A stretch of DNA of 64,000 bases from the NCBI GenBank assembly GCA_038210275.1, contig JBBQWV010000002.1, positions 205,337-269,336 on the forward strand, written 5' to 3'. Position 1 is the stretch's first letter; each line of letters opens with the position of its first letter. A program made the position numbers and the translations under genes. The notes under the pieces are model-generated. The model was given only the letters and a program-made list of their open reading frames with translations. It did not search any database and was not told the origin of the DNA. This document shows, in pieces, positions 1 through 8,249 of this stretch. Source of the stretch: PALSA-1296 sp038210275 (GTDB lineage: Bacteria > Bacteroidota > Ignavibacteria > Palsa-1295).

Positions 1-122
1 TCTCGGGCTTCTTTGATCTTACCGGCGATTTCTTTGCGTGCATGAAACTTGAGCCGCCGAAGTTCTTCTTCGATCTCCTTCAGCCTGTCCTTAGTTACAT
101 ATACCTGTGAATGTCCTGCCAT
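1..122 (-). CDS. greA: Transcription elongation factor GreA, N-terminal fragment
   Basis: GreA binds the RNA polymerase secondary channel and stimulates cleavage of backtracked transcripts. Only the first 40 codons lie in the window; the gene runs off the left edge. The start is the ATG at 120-122. The protein opens with MAGHSQVYVTKDRLKEIEEE and continues into a helix ending in GKIKEAR, which matches the N-terminal coiled coil of GreA (a VTxxGLxxLxxEL-like segment, then IAxxIxxAR). This is a short but characteristic match. No strong Shine-Dalgarno sequence is visible. The next gene to the right is on the same strand, about 190 bases upstream, with nothing recognisable between them. Confidence 0.85.
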   Translation of the reverse strand, partial: MAGHSQVYVTKDRLKEIEEELRRLKFHARKEIAGKIKEAR

Positions 123-311
123 ATCAGCAAACCTATAATAAAAGAAGGCATCTTCTCCGCACCCGGCAAAAAGATACCTTCGCATAAAATTTTCGTGCTA
201 TGCTAAAGCATTTTTTCCGACAATCTGTTCCCTGTGACGGACTATTAATTTTTCAACGAATACTTTGGAGATATGAAGTGTAGCAGTTTGATCGCAGATA
301 ATTTTGCTGTA

Positions 312-1193
312 TTACTCCGGCGACGGAATTAGGTGATTGACAAGATAATTTTGGAAAAAATCAACTGTTAATTGGGTTGCAGTCTCCAATGCCGGAGTTG
401 TGCCTTTAGAAGGGTGTTCTCCTCCAAAAGTATGCCCGGTGTTCGGGATTATATGCAATGCAGAAAATTGCTTTGATGCCGCGTTATATACTTCTTTTGA
501 TTCATCAGGTCGAGCGGTCAGATCTTCGCTGCCTGCAATAATTAAAAGCGCCTTTTCCTGAGTGGTCATTATTTTTGCGGAGGCAAGAATATCAAGCCGC
601 TCTCTATGATTCTCAATATCATCAAGCAGTGACAAATTCAATCGCATCGTTTGCCCTGTCCGTGCATTCAGAATTTCTTGATACCCTTTTTCTTTCCACT
701 CTTCTTTTTGTCGTTCGGTATAGCGATTAAAATGGCTAACCGGCGCCCATGCTGCAACTGCCCGTACCATCCGGTGATGCCGCGCCGCAAGTATAGCATC
801 GGAGGCACCACGAGAGTGCCCATGCAAGCCAATAACTTCGTTCAGTATCTCAGCCCTTTCTATTGGAATGTTTTCCAATGTTAGAATCTCTCCGATCACA
901 TCACTGATTTCTTCTAACTCGCGGGAAAAGGTATTTTCGGCAAATCTATCAAGTTCGGTAAAGTTTAAGAGGTCATCGCCAACTCCGTTATGGGAGAAAT
1001 TAAAAGCTATGCTCACAAACCCCGCAGCAGCCATTTTTTCGCATACATACGGGAATGGTCCCCAATTTTTAAAGCCCTTGAACCCATGAATAAAAACAAT
1101 AACGGGCTTTTTGATGCCATTTGCTTCATATCGTAGGTCAGCTCGGAGCTTTTCTCCCTCGCGGGAATGGATAATAAATTCTTTATGAATCAT
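312..1193 (-). CDS. Alpha/beta hydrolase, dienelactone-hydrolase/S9-like
   Basis: This is a predicted cytoplasmic serine hydrolase of 293 residues with no signal peptide; the substrate is unknown. Seen in the sequence: an oxyanion-hole loop HGFKGFKNWG at 36-45, a nucleophile elbow GHSRG with Ser127, an acid Asp224 in GSEDL, and a catalytic His254 in NTGHTFGG. That is the complete triad in the usual order and spacing. A helical insert at about 155-210 would form the lid over the active site. The family covers esterases, dienelactone hydrolases and acyl-peptide hydrolases, so only the fold and chemistry are secure. The gene is divergent from pepA, whose promoter must lie in the 117-base gap. 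Confidence 0.85.
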   Translation of the reverse strand: MIHKEFIIHSREGEKLRADLRYEANGIKKPVIVFIHGFKGFKNWGPFPYVCEKMAAAGFVSIAFNFSHNGVGDDLLNFTELDRFAENTFSRELEEISDVIGEILTLENIPIERAEILNEVIGLHGHSRGASDAILAARHHRMVRAVAAWAPVSHFNRYTERQKEEWKEKGYQEILNARTGQTMRLNLSLLDDIENHRERLDILASAKIMTTQEKALLIIAGSEDLTARPDESKEVYNAASKQFSALHIIPNTGHTFGGEHPSKGTTPALETATQLTVDFFQNYLVNHLIPSPE

Positions 1194-1259
1194 AAAATGA
1201 AAATATAGAAAGAGTTGTTAGGGAGCGGCACTATTACGCGAGAAGTCTCAAATTTACCG

Positions 1260-1267
1260 TAATTTTG
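1260..1267 (+). promoter_or_regulatory. Candidate -7 element (TAATTTTG) upstream of pepA
   Basis: TAATTTTG fits the Bacteroidota primary-sigma -7 consensus TAnnTTTG and lies 44 bases before the pepA ATG. The flanking bases (CCGTAATTTTGCA) closely resemble a second copy at 22254-22261 on the minus strand. No TTG -33 element sits at the expected spacing, so this is a weak call. Confidence 0.35.
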
Positions 1268-1310
1268 CAAACTTCGTATTACACAACATATATCTTTTTT
1301 GTCAAATTCA

Positions 1311-2828
1311 ATGAAAATTAACGTACAAAAAGCAAACTGGAAAAGCTTTAAATCAGATTCTATCGCATTCTTTCAACCCGAAGATAAAAAATGGTTGAAT
1401 GATGCCTTAAAATATTATGGCACAGGCTCTGCCCTTCATACACAGGCTTCACAGATGCTTTCGGGCGGCGATATGGCAGGAAAGAAAGATGAACAGATCG
1501 TTCTCTATCCTACGAAAGGCGAATCTTCTGCACAGCGCATTATCCTTATCGGACTTGGCAAACCGGAAAAAGTTACTCTCGAGATCGTTCGCCGCGCCGC
1601 AGCCAGAGCAGCGAAGAAAGCCCAGTCATTGAAATCCAAAACACTTGCAATGTACCTTCCGAGCGTTGCCAAAAAAAGCGGTGAAGAAATAGCCGCCGCT
1701 GCAACTGAAGGCATTTTGCTCGGGCTTTATAAGTACGATAAATTTTTCAAAAAAGAAGAGCCACAGGTACTTCTTGAAACTGTAACGTTCTTATCGGATG
1801 ACGGCAAGATATCCGGTTCGCCTGTTCCGCAAGTTGCAAAAGCAATCGAGCGCGCTGAGATAATCGCCAATGCGACGATCTTTGCTCGTAATATGGAAAA
1901 CGAACCTTCCAATAATAAATTTCCTGAAACACTTGCTAAATGGGCAATTGATGCCGGAAAGAAGAGCGGATTCAAGGTCACTGCATTCGGACCTGCCGAA
2001 CTGAACAAGCATAAAATGGTCGGCATTATCGCTGTTAATCAAGGCAGCGTGAAAGAAGCTCGCTTTATTATTATGGAGTATAATGGCGGGAAGAAAGGCT
2101 CACAGCCTATCGTTCTTGTAGGCAAAGGCATTACCTTTGATACCGGCGGAATTTCGATCAAACCCGCTGCTGGCATGGGCGATATGAAAAGCGATATGTC
2201 CGGCGGTGCAACAGTCATTGCAACGATGAAAGCAGTTGCCGATCTCAAACTTCCTATCAACGTGGTCGGTCTCGTTTCAAGCGCTGAGAATATGCCTTCA
2301 GGAAGCGCAACCCGTCCCGGCGATATTATCACCTACTCGAACGGACTTTCTGCCGAAATAGATAATACCGATGCCGAAGGACGCCTCGTGCTTGCTGATG
2401 CACTCATCTGGGCATCGCGCTACAAGCCGAAATCAGTTATTGATCTTGCAACCCTTACCGGAGCTTGCGTCGTCGCTCTCGGTCATGTCACAACAGCCAT
2501 GATGGGAAATGACGAAGCAATGAAAACGAAGTTGAAAAAAGCAGGCGATGAAGTGTATGAAAGAGTCTGCGAACTTCCTATCTATGAAGAATATGAAGAC
2601 CTCATCAAATCCGATGTTGCCGATATTAAAAATGTTGGCGGCAGATGGGCTGGTGCGATCACGGCTGCACTCTTCCTAAAGCGCTTCACCGATTATCCAT
2701 GGATCCATTTGGATATTGCAGGCACAGCAAGAAGCGAATCTGCGTCGGATTACATCCCTAAAGGCGGCACAGGCGTTGCAGTTCGTTTGCTGACACAAAT
2801 GCTCACCGAAGAATCAGCAAAGAATTAA
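1311..2828 (+). CDS. pepA: Leucyl aminopeptidase (M17 family)
   Basis: Cytosolic two-metal aminopeptidase that removes N-terminal residues from peptides. The ATG at 1311 gives 505 residues (MKINVQKANW...), the usual M17 length. A TTG at 1299 would add four residues and is less likely. In the ATG numbering the metal and catalytic residues are Lys272 and Asp277 in VGKGITFDTGG, Asp295 in KSDMSGG, and Asp354, Glu356 and Arg358 in the family signature NTDAEGRLVLAD. The divergent N-terminal domain (about 1-160) is typical. No Shine-Dalgarno sequence precedes the start. The gene is monocistronic: it is followed directly by a hairpin terminator and then a convergent gene. Confidence 0.96.
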   Translation: MKINVQKANWKSFKSDSIAFFQPEDKKWLNDALKYYGTGSALHTQASQMLSGGDMAGKKDEQIVLYPTKGESSAQRIILIGLGKPEKVTLEIVRRAAARAAKKAQSLKSKTLAMYLPSVAKKSGEEIAAAATEGILLGLYKYDKFFKKEEPQVLLETVTFLSDDGKISGSPVPQVAKAIERAEIIANATIFARNMENEPSNNKFPETLAKWAIDAGKKSGFKVTAFGPAELNKHKMVGIIAVNQGSVKEARFIIMEYNGGKKGSQPIVLVGKGITFDTGGISIKPAAGMGDMKSDMSGGATVIATMKAVADLKLPINVVGLVSSAENMPSGSATRPGDIITYSNGLSAEIDNTDAEGRLVLADALIWASRYKPKSVIDLATLTGACVVALGHVTTAMMGNDEAMKTKLKKAGDEVYERVCELPIYEEYEDLIKSDVADIKNVGGRWAGAITAALFLKRFTDYPWIHLDIAGTARSESASDYIPKGGTGVAVRLLTQMLTEESAKN

Positions 2829-2854
2829 TTATTAATTCTACGGATACAATCTAT

Positions 2855-2891
2855 CCAGTGGGGCGGACTCTTAGTCCGCCCTATTTTTTTT
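2855..2891 (+). terminator. pepA terminator formed by a dispersed palindromic repeat
   Basis: A 9-bp stem (gggcggact at 2861-2869 with agtccgccc at 2873-2881, loop ctt) is followed by a run of eight T, as in an intrinsic terminator. It begins 33 bases after the pepA stop codon. The hairpin and its left flank ccagtgggg are one copy of a repeat family that recurs at 2948, 7811, 7847 and 45676, so a mobile palindrome seems to serve as the terminator here. Confidence 0.75.
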
Positions 2892-2947
2892 GTCTAAACC
2901 AAGATTTGCACGATTAAAATGATTCTCAGGATTTGAAGACCCTGAAT

Positions 2948-2974
2948 CCAGTGGGGTGGACTCTCAGTCCGCCC
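2948..2974. repeat. Dispersed palindrome, ccagtgggg/agtccgccc family
   Basis: Second copy of the palindrome in the same intergenic gap. After ccagtg there is a stem gggtggact (2954-2962), loop ctc, and agtccgccc (2966-2974). It differs from the copy at 2855 at a few positions and has only a short T-run after it. It could terminate the convergent gene poorly, if at all. Confidence 0.8.
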
Positions 2975-2984
2975 GTCTTTATGT

Positions 2985-3026
2985 CTCCCTCTCCCGGTAA
3001 TCCGGGAGAGGGATTAAGGGTGAGGG
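2985..3026 (-). repeat. Inverted flanking repeat, left copy
   Basis: A 42-base element with the internal hairpin ccctctcccgg/ccgggagaggg. Read on the minus strand, it matches the element at 6772-6811 over nearly its whole length. The two copies are inverted with respect to each other and bracket the large gene at 3038-6727. This copy lies 11 bases from that gene's stop codon. Confidence 0.8.
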
Positions 3027-3037
3027 CTTCCCCTTCG

Positions 3038-6000
3038 CTACCGACTAATCACTAACGACTCACTCACATTCCCCACCCGCACCAAATACACACCCGATGA
3101 AAGACTCTTCGTATCGAGATGAACCTTATTCTCCCCTAAAATTAAATTCTTCGCACCGAAATATATTCTTGCGCCGAGAGCATTGAATATCTCCACATTC
3201 GCATCTTGCTTTAAGCCTGATTGCAAGGCTATCTCTATTTCATCTTGTGCGGGGTTGGGATGAATGGAAGTGATGTGGATTTGTGAGCCGTCGCGCAGAA
3301 AACGTGAGAGACTTCTTTCTCCGCAGAGATAGTTGTAATCGAAGGTTGCCGAGCCGCCGAGAGTTAGCGTTGTCATGCCGCAAGGTGTTTGCGTTGTATC
3401 ATTTCTATTTGTGAGGATGATGCTTGTCGTTGAATCTTTCGTCAAATAAACGGTGAAGCCTATTGTTGCTAAAATACCATTTGCATCTGCGGTGATATTT
3501 GGACTGCCTGTAAGCGTGAAGTTCTTGCCATCAAGTGATGAAAGATTCGCTGTGCTTTTCGTTGCTGTGTAATTCAGAACATCAGTATTGTAATTCAGAT
3601 CGAAATTAAGTTTGGTGATTCCTGCTCCGCTGAAAGATTTGCCGGGAGTTTCTTTGATGTCATAAGTGATGGTTGATAGGTCACCGCCTGCTTTTGCTGC
3701 ATTATCAAGGAATAAACCTGCATCACGACGGACACCTGCAACAAAGCTATGACTGAGGGTTATCGGAGCAAGTGTATTATCCGAGTTGCTGGTAAAATTC
3801 AGTGTGCCAGTTGTTGTTAGTTTTCCGCTGGCTGTATCAAGCAATGTAAAAATATCAATTTGCTTGCTGGTGTTGGGGAGAATTGTATCGGGGAAATTTG
3901 TATTCGAGCCGAAGCCTAAACCTAATCCGTTCAGTGATGATAAGATTAATGTATCACATCCTGTATTACTGAGCGTAATGAGTGTATCCTTCTGCGGATC
4001 GCAGAGACTTTGTGTTCCGAAATCTAATGGATTAGTTGGTACAGAAAGTATTCTCGTTCCGTCCGTGACAGTGGTCGTGAATGGAATTGAATCGCGGCGA
4101 GTGCTGCCACTGAGATGAGATGTTAAGACAAGAAATCCCGTTCGCAATCCCTTCTGTGCGGGATTGAGATAGACTGAATATCTAATCGTATCGGCAGGAG
4201 CCATCGAAACCCGCAACCCGACACCCGAAACCCGGTAATCCGGATCACCAAAGACTCCGCTCGGATCAAGAAGTAGTGAATCACATCCCGTATTCGTGAC
4301 AAAACCCGAAGCTGAATCATGCGAGCAGATGCTTAGTGATTTGAAGTTAAAAAGTTTGGGTTCGTAGGAAATTCCGCCGCTATCGGATTCTCCGAATCCT
4401 GATAGCACCAGCGTTTGCGATTGCGTTGTTCCTGTGCCCGTCTTGCCAAGGAATCTGATCGAGTCCAGCGTTTCGCCGGGATGCTTCGGAGTGTAGGTGA
4501 TCGTGATGAGCAAGCTATCTCCCGAATGAAGTTCTATCGGAAGAGGCGGATTGATCTTGATAAAGCCTGCCTGCGAAAGTGGAAAAACCTGAGAGATCAG
4601 AATCGAATCGCAGTTATCATTGATAAGATAAGCGCTCTTCGTTAACGAGGCGCAAGTGGAAACGGTATCGAATGACAGAAGCGAATCGCTGAGTGAGCAG
4701 ACTGCTGAAGAACTGGCAGAGCCTGAGACCAGAATCGTTGTATCAATACGCTTGCCGTCATACTCGATCCTCAAGTGAAGTGTGGCTGTGGATGAGCCGA
4801 CGGTGCTTGGGGAATACGTGACGAAAAGAGTATCCGATGATTTTGATCGCAGTTTGAATGGAACAGTTGGCGGATTGCTCAGTGAGAAATTCGGTGACAC
4901 GGGCTGCCAATTCAGAATGGTAATATCATAATCGTAGCAATGGGGATTACTGATGATAAAAGGCAAGGTCTTTGGTGATTTACAAATATTGATCGTACCG
5001 AATGAAAATATTTTACTCGGAAATATCAGCGATGCCCGTTCTTTCGTTGAACTGACTTGGATTGGTACTGTCGTGGTGAACGTCCCACCTGCAAAATTAA
5101 ACGTGATCGTCATCGAGTCGGGGAATACACCTGATGCTATTGCTTGGAGTCCGATCTTCTCATGCACGGTAGCACCTGAGAGAATTTTAAATGGAAGTTT
5201 CGGCGGTGTGAATATCACATTTGCTGAATCCGAAAATGAAAATCCTGTGACCGTCATCGAATCACAGTAAGGATTAGTGATGATGAAGTCGCCTGTGGTT
5301 TGCTTGCATAAGCCGTTAACGGAGTATGATGCGCCGAGGAATTGATTCGGGTCAATCGTTGTGCCGTCTATGGTAACAGTGATCTTTTTGGTAATGGTTG
5401 AAGTACCTTGTTTGCAGGTTAATGTCAGCGTTGTGGTATAGGGCGTTAACTGTATTTTCTTTGGAATAATATGTATATGCAGGATGCGCGGATTTTGATC
5501 GGAGATCGCCAGAGGCAGAGAATCAATACTAACACTTAGTATAGTTGAATCGGCAAGCAAGGCTGAGAGAAGTGTGAACGCTGAACAATTTGAGGTGATC
5601 GGAATATCAACTTGGATAGGTTTGCAGACCGTATCAATGCCAAGTGAGACGGGGCTGCTAAGTTTTATAGAATCAATGCCAAGAGAAATCTTCGGTATCA
5701 CAGGAACAGGAAAACCTCCGCTGTTATCTGTGCGCCAAACATTCCCAAGTGTATCTATTGCAAGTAGTACGCTATCGTTGAGGGCACAAAGTGTTCGAGA
5801 ATCAACATTCCCACTACCCGGTCCACCGATATTTTTCCATGTGACACCGAAGTCAGTAGAACGAAGAACCCCATCGTGGGACTTCTGACAATAAATAGCA
5901 TTATCTGTAACTACGATACCTCCGGATAGCTCACCCGGTACCCCACTATAAGCAATCGTCCAGCTCATTCCTGCATTTGTACTTTTATAGATATGTGAAT

Positions 6001-6727
6001 GATTGTCACTACCACCAGCACCGCTTTCATTGACTAAATATATTGTGTTCGTATTGCAATGATCAATCCCAAAGGTGTAGGAATCATAATCTGTCTGTCC
6101 CTGCTTTTTATTCCATGTATTACCACCGTCTAATGTTTCATAAAAAAAACCATCCGCGGATATATATCCATGCCCATTACCAATATTTTTTCCGTACCCT
6201 ATATATACAACATTAATAAGACTATTATCAATAATCATGTTTTTCCATGTTACACCGCCATCGTTCGATAAGAAAAAAGCACCCTCCTCATCGCTAACAA
6301 TCCCAATTTGGTTTGAATTATCTAAGAAAAAAATCGACACAGTTGCTGAAGTGTTTACATTTAACAGTTTCCACGTTAGTCCTTGATCATGCGTGATATA
6401 TTGAATACCATTGAAAGTTGCTAATCCGACATTCCTATCAAAGAATGCAATATCCACAATTGGATCACCTGCCAACGGTCCCGTTAATTTCTGAAATCGG
6501 CGAGACCAAGTAAATCCAGAGTCTGCGGATATCCAAATATCCTCTCTCCCCGCCCATAATAAACCATTCTTAAAAATCATAGCCCCTTGTGAACCTGTCC
6601 CATAGGAGGCGTCTAAAATTGAGGACGCAGTCATCTTCCATTGTGCAAAAATATTATTTGCTGCAATAAGGTTTAGCAGCATGAAGAGGATAATGCCCAT
6701 GAAGCGGGTTCGCTGAGGGGAATTCAT
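3038..6727 (-). CDS. Large T9SS-exported surface protein (propeller, anchor-D and cohesin-like domains)
   Basis: Probable secreted adhesin- or scaffold-like protein of 1229 residues; no enzymatic motif seen. The ATG at 6725-6727 is preferred: the frame stays open upstream to 6814, but that extension is only the translation of a dispersed repeat. Order of parts: signal peptide (about 1-29, ending IFAQ); BNR/YCF48-like propeller with repeated GGxTWK motifs (30-345); several Ig-like choice-of-anchor-D repeats (FGTxxxCxxxxxxxxxxxxNxxC pattern, about 350-990); a cohesin-like segment (about 1000-1145); and a type A sorting domain (HPNPAQDEIEI ... GVYLVRV, about 1150-1229). T9SS would remove the sorting domain during export. 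The same architecture recurs in the gene at 49729-52929. The gene stands alone, flanked by inverted repeats. Confidence 0.88.
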   Translation of the reverse strand: MNSPQRTRFMGIILFMLLNLIAANNIFAQWKMTASSILDASYGTGSQGAMIFKNGLLWAGREDIWISADSGFTWSRRFQKLTGPLAGDPIVDIAFFDRNVGLATFNGIQYITHDQGLTWKLLNVNTSATVSIFFLDNSNQIGIVSDEEGAFFLSNDGGVTWKNMIIDNSLINVVYIGYGKNIGNGHGYISADGFFYETLDGGNTWNKKQGQTDYDSYTFGIDHCNTNTIYLVNESGAGGSDNHSHIYKSTNAGMSWTIAYSGVPGELSGGIVVTDNAIYCQKSHDGVLRSTDFGVTWKNIGGPGSGNVDSRTLCALNDSVLLAIDTLGNVWRTDNSGGFPVPVIPKISLGIDSIKLSSPVSLGIDTVCKPIQVDIPITSNCSAFTLLSALLADSTILSVSIDSLPLAISDQNPRILHIHIIPKKIQLTPYTTTLTLTCKQGTSTITKKITVTIDGTTIDPNQFLGASYSVNGLCKQTTGDFIITNPYCDSMTVTGFSFSDSANVIFTPPKLPFKILSGATVHEKIGLQAIASGVFPDSMTITFNFAGGTFTTTVPIQVSSTKERASLIFPSKIFSFGTINICKSPKTLPFIISNPHCYDYDITILNWQPVSPNFSLSNPPTVPFKLRSKSSDTLFVTYSPSTVGSSTATLHLRIEYDGKRIDTTILVSGSASSSAVCSLSDSLLSFDTVSTCASLTKSAYLINDNCDSILISQVFPLSQAGFIKINPPLPIELHSGDSLLITITYTPKHPGETLDSIRFLGKTGTGTTQSQTLVLSGFGESDSGGISYEPKLFNFKSLSICSHDSASGFVTNTGCDSLLLDPSGVFGDPDYRVSGVGLRVSMAPADTIRYSVYLNPAQKGLRTGFLVLTSHLSGSTRRDSIPFTTTVTDGTRILSVPTNPLDFGTQSLCDPQKDTLITLSNTGCDTLILSSLNGLGLGFGSNTNFPDTILPNTSKQIDIFTLLDTASGKLTTTGTLNFTSNSDNTLAPITLSHSFVAGVRRDAGLFLDNAAKAGGDLSTITYDIKETPGKSFSGAGITKLNFDLNYNTDVLNYTATKSTANLSSLDGKNFTLTGSPNITADANGILATIGFTVYLTKDSTTSIILTNRNDTTQTPCGMTTLTLGGSATFDYNYLCGERSLSRFLRDGSQIHITSIHPNPAQDEIEIALQSGLKQDANVEIFNALGARIYFGAKNLILGENKVHLDTKSLSSGVYLVRVGNVSESLVISR

Positions 6728-6771
6728 GCCGAATGTAACAAGAAAAGCCGGAGGTGGTTTCCGGGAAATAC

Positions 6772-6811
6772 CCCTCACCCCAGCCCTCTCCCGGAGTACC
6801 GAGAGAGGGAG
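6772..6811 (+). repeat. Inverted flanking repeat, right copy
   Basis: A 40-base element beginning ccctcacccc, with the imperfect hairpin ccctctcccgg/ccgagagaggg. It is the inverted partner of 2985-3026. It lies 44 bases upstream of the start codon of the large gene it brackets. Its translation (LSVLRERAGVRG) makes a false N-terminal extension of that gene. Confidence 0.8.
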
Positions 6812-6875
6812 CAAGAAAAAAGAATGGGAAATAGTAGTTGATAGGTGCTCGCAATATTAAATCTTTTAAAAGCAC

Positions 6876-6904
6876 TTGACAAATGGGTTTCTTTGTCGTA
6901 TATT
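6876..6904 (+). promoter_or_regulatory. Promoter-like block TTGACA-N17-TATATT
   Basis: TTGACA (6876-6881), a 17-base spacer and TATATT (6899-6904) form a near-perfect sigma-70-like pair. The spacer (...GGGTTTCTTTGTCG) closely matches the promoter-like block on the minus strand at 36322-36352. Here TATATT is followed by AC, so the Bacteroidota TTTG end is missing. It points into a spacer with no rightward gene and would run antisense to the adenosyltransferase gene. Confidence 0.45.
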
Positions 6905-6940
6905 ACCTCTAAAATGATGAGCACCTATACCCTTACAAAT

Positions 6941-6985
6941 TTTAGATTGCCACGACCGGCTGGTGCCGGTCTCGCAATGACGTTG
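6941..6985. repeat. Dispersed repeat TTTAGATTGC...CGCAATGACGTT
   Basis: Conserved ends tttagattgc and cgcaatgacgtt surround a variable hairpin (gaccggc/gccggtc, loop tggt). Related copies with different centres are at 41141-41187 and 48041-48084, all in intergenic DNA. Repeats of this form are common in many bacterial genomes; no function is known to me. Confidence 0.75.
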
Positions 6986-7046
6986 TCTTTACTGTTTCGC
7001 CGCAGCGAATAAACTGTAAATTCTTGAAATGTGTATAGTGATATAC

Positions 7047-7255
7047 ATGAATTATAATGAGTTACAGTCGCTCACCCGGAGGTTTTGGGGAAAGGATGAA
7101 GGCGGAAGGATGAAGGAGGAAATGGGGGTAGAGATTTGGTGTGGCTTTCTGCTAAAGACTAATAACTAAAGACTAAAGACTTTGCTGTGTGCAGAGCGAT
7201 GTTGATGAATTATATAGAGTTACAGACCAACTTTTGGGAATTGGTGTCAGAGTTT
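7047..7255. repeat. Long intergenic repeat, copy A
   Basis: Shares three blocks in the same order with 48866-49007: gagttacagtcgctcac; tgctgtgtgcagagcgatg running on through atgaattatat; and caacttttgggaattgg. The element opens and closes with related sequence (atgaattata followed by gagttacag, at 7047 and again near 7204), like a unit with direct-repeat ends. The middle differs between copies: here it carries tandem ctaaagacta motifs. Confidence 0.75.
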
Positions 7256-7389
7256 CGGGGGTCAGGCGTTTAGGAGATTTTATTGTGAATTGTCAACGGT
7301 GATCTATGAACTTGATAATATTAGTTCGTTCATTTATAAGGACTTACCTATGCCTTAAGGAAGTAAAGATCAAACTTTTGGAGAGGAGG

Positions 7390-8031
7390 TTAACTTTTTT
7401 TGCCGCTCCACTCTACATCGGTGATTCCGGCAAGTTGGTTGGCTCGGCGAGAGAGGACAAAAAAGAGATCGGAGAGGCGGTTGAGGTATTGAATGTCGAA
7501 TGCGCCAAGTTCTTCACTTTGTGAGAGCGCAACGACTTCCCTTTCAGCACGACGGCAAACTGTCCTGGCAAGATGGAAATATCCTGCAAGCAGCGACCCG
7601 CCGGGTAGAACGAATTTTTCCAGTGGAGGAAGATGTGATTCTTCGGAGTCTATCAACGCCTCTAATTTTTTTACATCAGATTCTTCAATGCGAGGAATAT
7701 TATAGGTCGTTTTAGATTCCAAAGGAGTTGCAAGATCGGCTCCGAGGACGAAAAGACTTATCTGAATATCCTGCAAGAATTCTTTGAAATAATTTGAGGA
7801 TTCGAGTTCTCCAGTGGGACGGACTCTTAGTCCGTCATCTGAGTCCGGCGGACTAAGAGTCCGCCCCACTGGAGTCAAGGTCTGTTCTGAAATTGATGCA
7901 AGAATTCCGATGACGCTATTCAGCTCATCTACAGTACCGTAAGCTTCAATGCGAAGCGAATTTTTTGCAACTCTGCCGGCTCCGAAAAGCCCGGTGGTGC
8001 CGTCGTCGCCGGTTTTCGTATAGATCTTCAT
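7390..8031 (-). CDS. Cob(I)alamin adenosyltransferase, PduO-type, with a repeat-encoded insert
   Basis: Transfers the adenosyl group of ATP to cob(I)alamin, giving adenosylcobalamin. The 213-residue protein has the PduO-type signatures: YTKTGDDGTTGLFG (4-17, ATP-binding N-terminus), EAYGTVDELNS (29-39), FVLPGG followed by a helix ending in ARTVCRRAERE, and the C-terminal YLNRLSDLFFVLSR. Residues about 53-75 (TPVGRTLSPPDSDDG...) are encoded by a 66-bp palindrome and are absent from the normal family pattern, where the two helices join directly. All signature motifs lie outside the insert, so activity is plausible. The start codon overlaps the stop of the small upstream gene by 4 bases (ATGA), so it is the last gene of a leftward operon. 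Confidence 0.9.
   Translation of the reverse strand: MKIYTKTGDDGTTGLFGAGRVAKNSLRIEAYGTVDELNSVIGILASISEQTLTPVGRTLSPPDSDDGLRVRPTGELESSNYFKEFLQDIQISLFVLGADLATPLESKTTYNIPRIEESDVKKLEALIDSEESHLPPLEKFVLPGGSLLAGYFHLARTVCRRAEREVVALSQSEELGAFDIQYLNRLSDLFFVLSRRANQLAGITDVEWSGKKS
7809..7874. repeat. 66-bp palindrome inside the adenosyltransferase gene
   Basis: Two copies of the ccagtggg/agtccgccc palindrome family (7811-7836 and 7847-7872) lie head to head around a 10-base spacer, making one large inverted repeat with matching ends (ctccagtggg ... cccactggag). Its length, 66 bp, equals 22 codons, so the reading frame of the host gene survives. The same family also supplies the pepA terminator. Confidence 0.85.
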
Positions 8032-8249
8032 GCTTCGCCTTGTAAGATTGATTTAAGGTCGACGATCTTCTTGCGAAGAGTTTGGATTTCCTTCGGCGAT
8101 AATTCTTTCGACGAAGGTTTTTGGTAATAGATTTCGAGTGAGTTCAGCTCAATGAGCATATCGGTCAGCACCGTTAATGCTGTTCCGATCCTTCCGGCGG
8201 ATTCGCCTTTCATAAATATCTGATCTTCGAGTAATGTTTTATATTCCAT
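8028..8249 (-). CDS. Small conserved-looking protein of unknown function
   Basis: I do not recognise this 73-residue protein (MEYKTLLEDQIF...). It is soluble, rich in charged and helical residues, and probably forms two or three helices (MLIELNSLEIYYQK; KEIQTLRKKIVDLKSIL). The call rests on context: the ATG at 8247-8249 overlaps the stop codon of the preceding small gene by 11 bases, and its own stop overlaps the adenosyltransferase start (ATGA). Such chained overlaps suggest translational coupling. The frame is open further upstream to 8390, but that part overlaps the preceding gene in another frame and reads poorly. Confidence 0.55.
   Translation of the reverse strand: MEYKTLLEDQIFMKGESAGRIGTALTVLTDMLIELNSLEIYYQKPSSKELSPKEIQTLRKKIVDLKSILQGEA

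Larger units (their letters stand above)
6728..7389. other. 662-base spacer rich in repeats, no credible gene
   Basis: The spacer separates two leftward genes. It holds, in order: the right copy of the inverted flanking repeat (6772-6811), a rightward promoter-like block (6876-6904), a TTTAGATTGC-type repeat (6941-6985), and a roughly 210-base repeat (7047-7255) shared with 48866-49007. An open frame on the plus strand at 7306-7524 has no recognisable features and overlaps the antisense of the next gene, so I do not call it. Confidence 0.7.

Noticed and set aside
6728..6814. N-terminal extension of the large cargo gene beginning LPLSVLRERAG
   Set aside because: It is the translation of the inverted flanking repeat; the signal peptide begins at the internal ATG (6725-6727).
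7306..7524. Plus-strand open frame of 72 codons in the repeat-rich spacer
   Set aside because: No recognisable domain; half overlaps the antisense of the adenosyltransferase gene and its composition follows that gene. A promoter-like block upstream is not enough.
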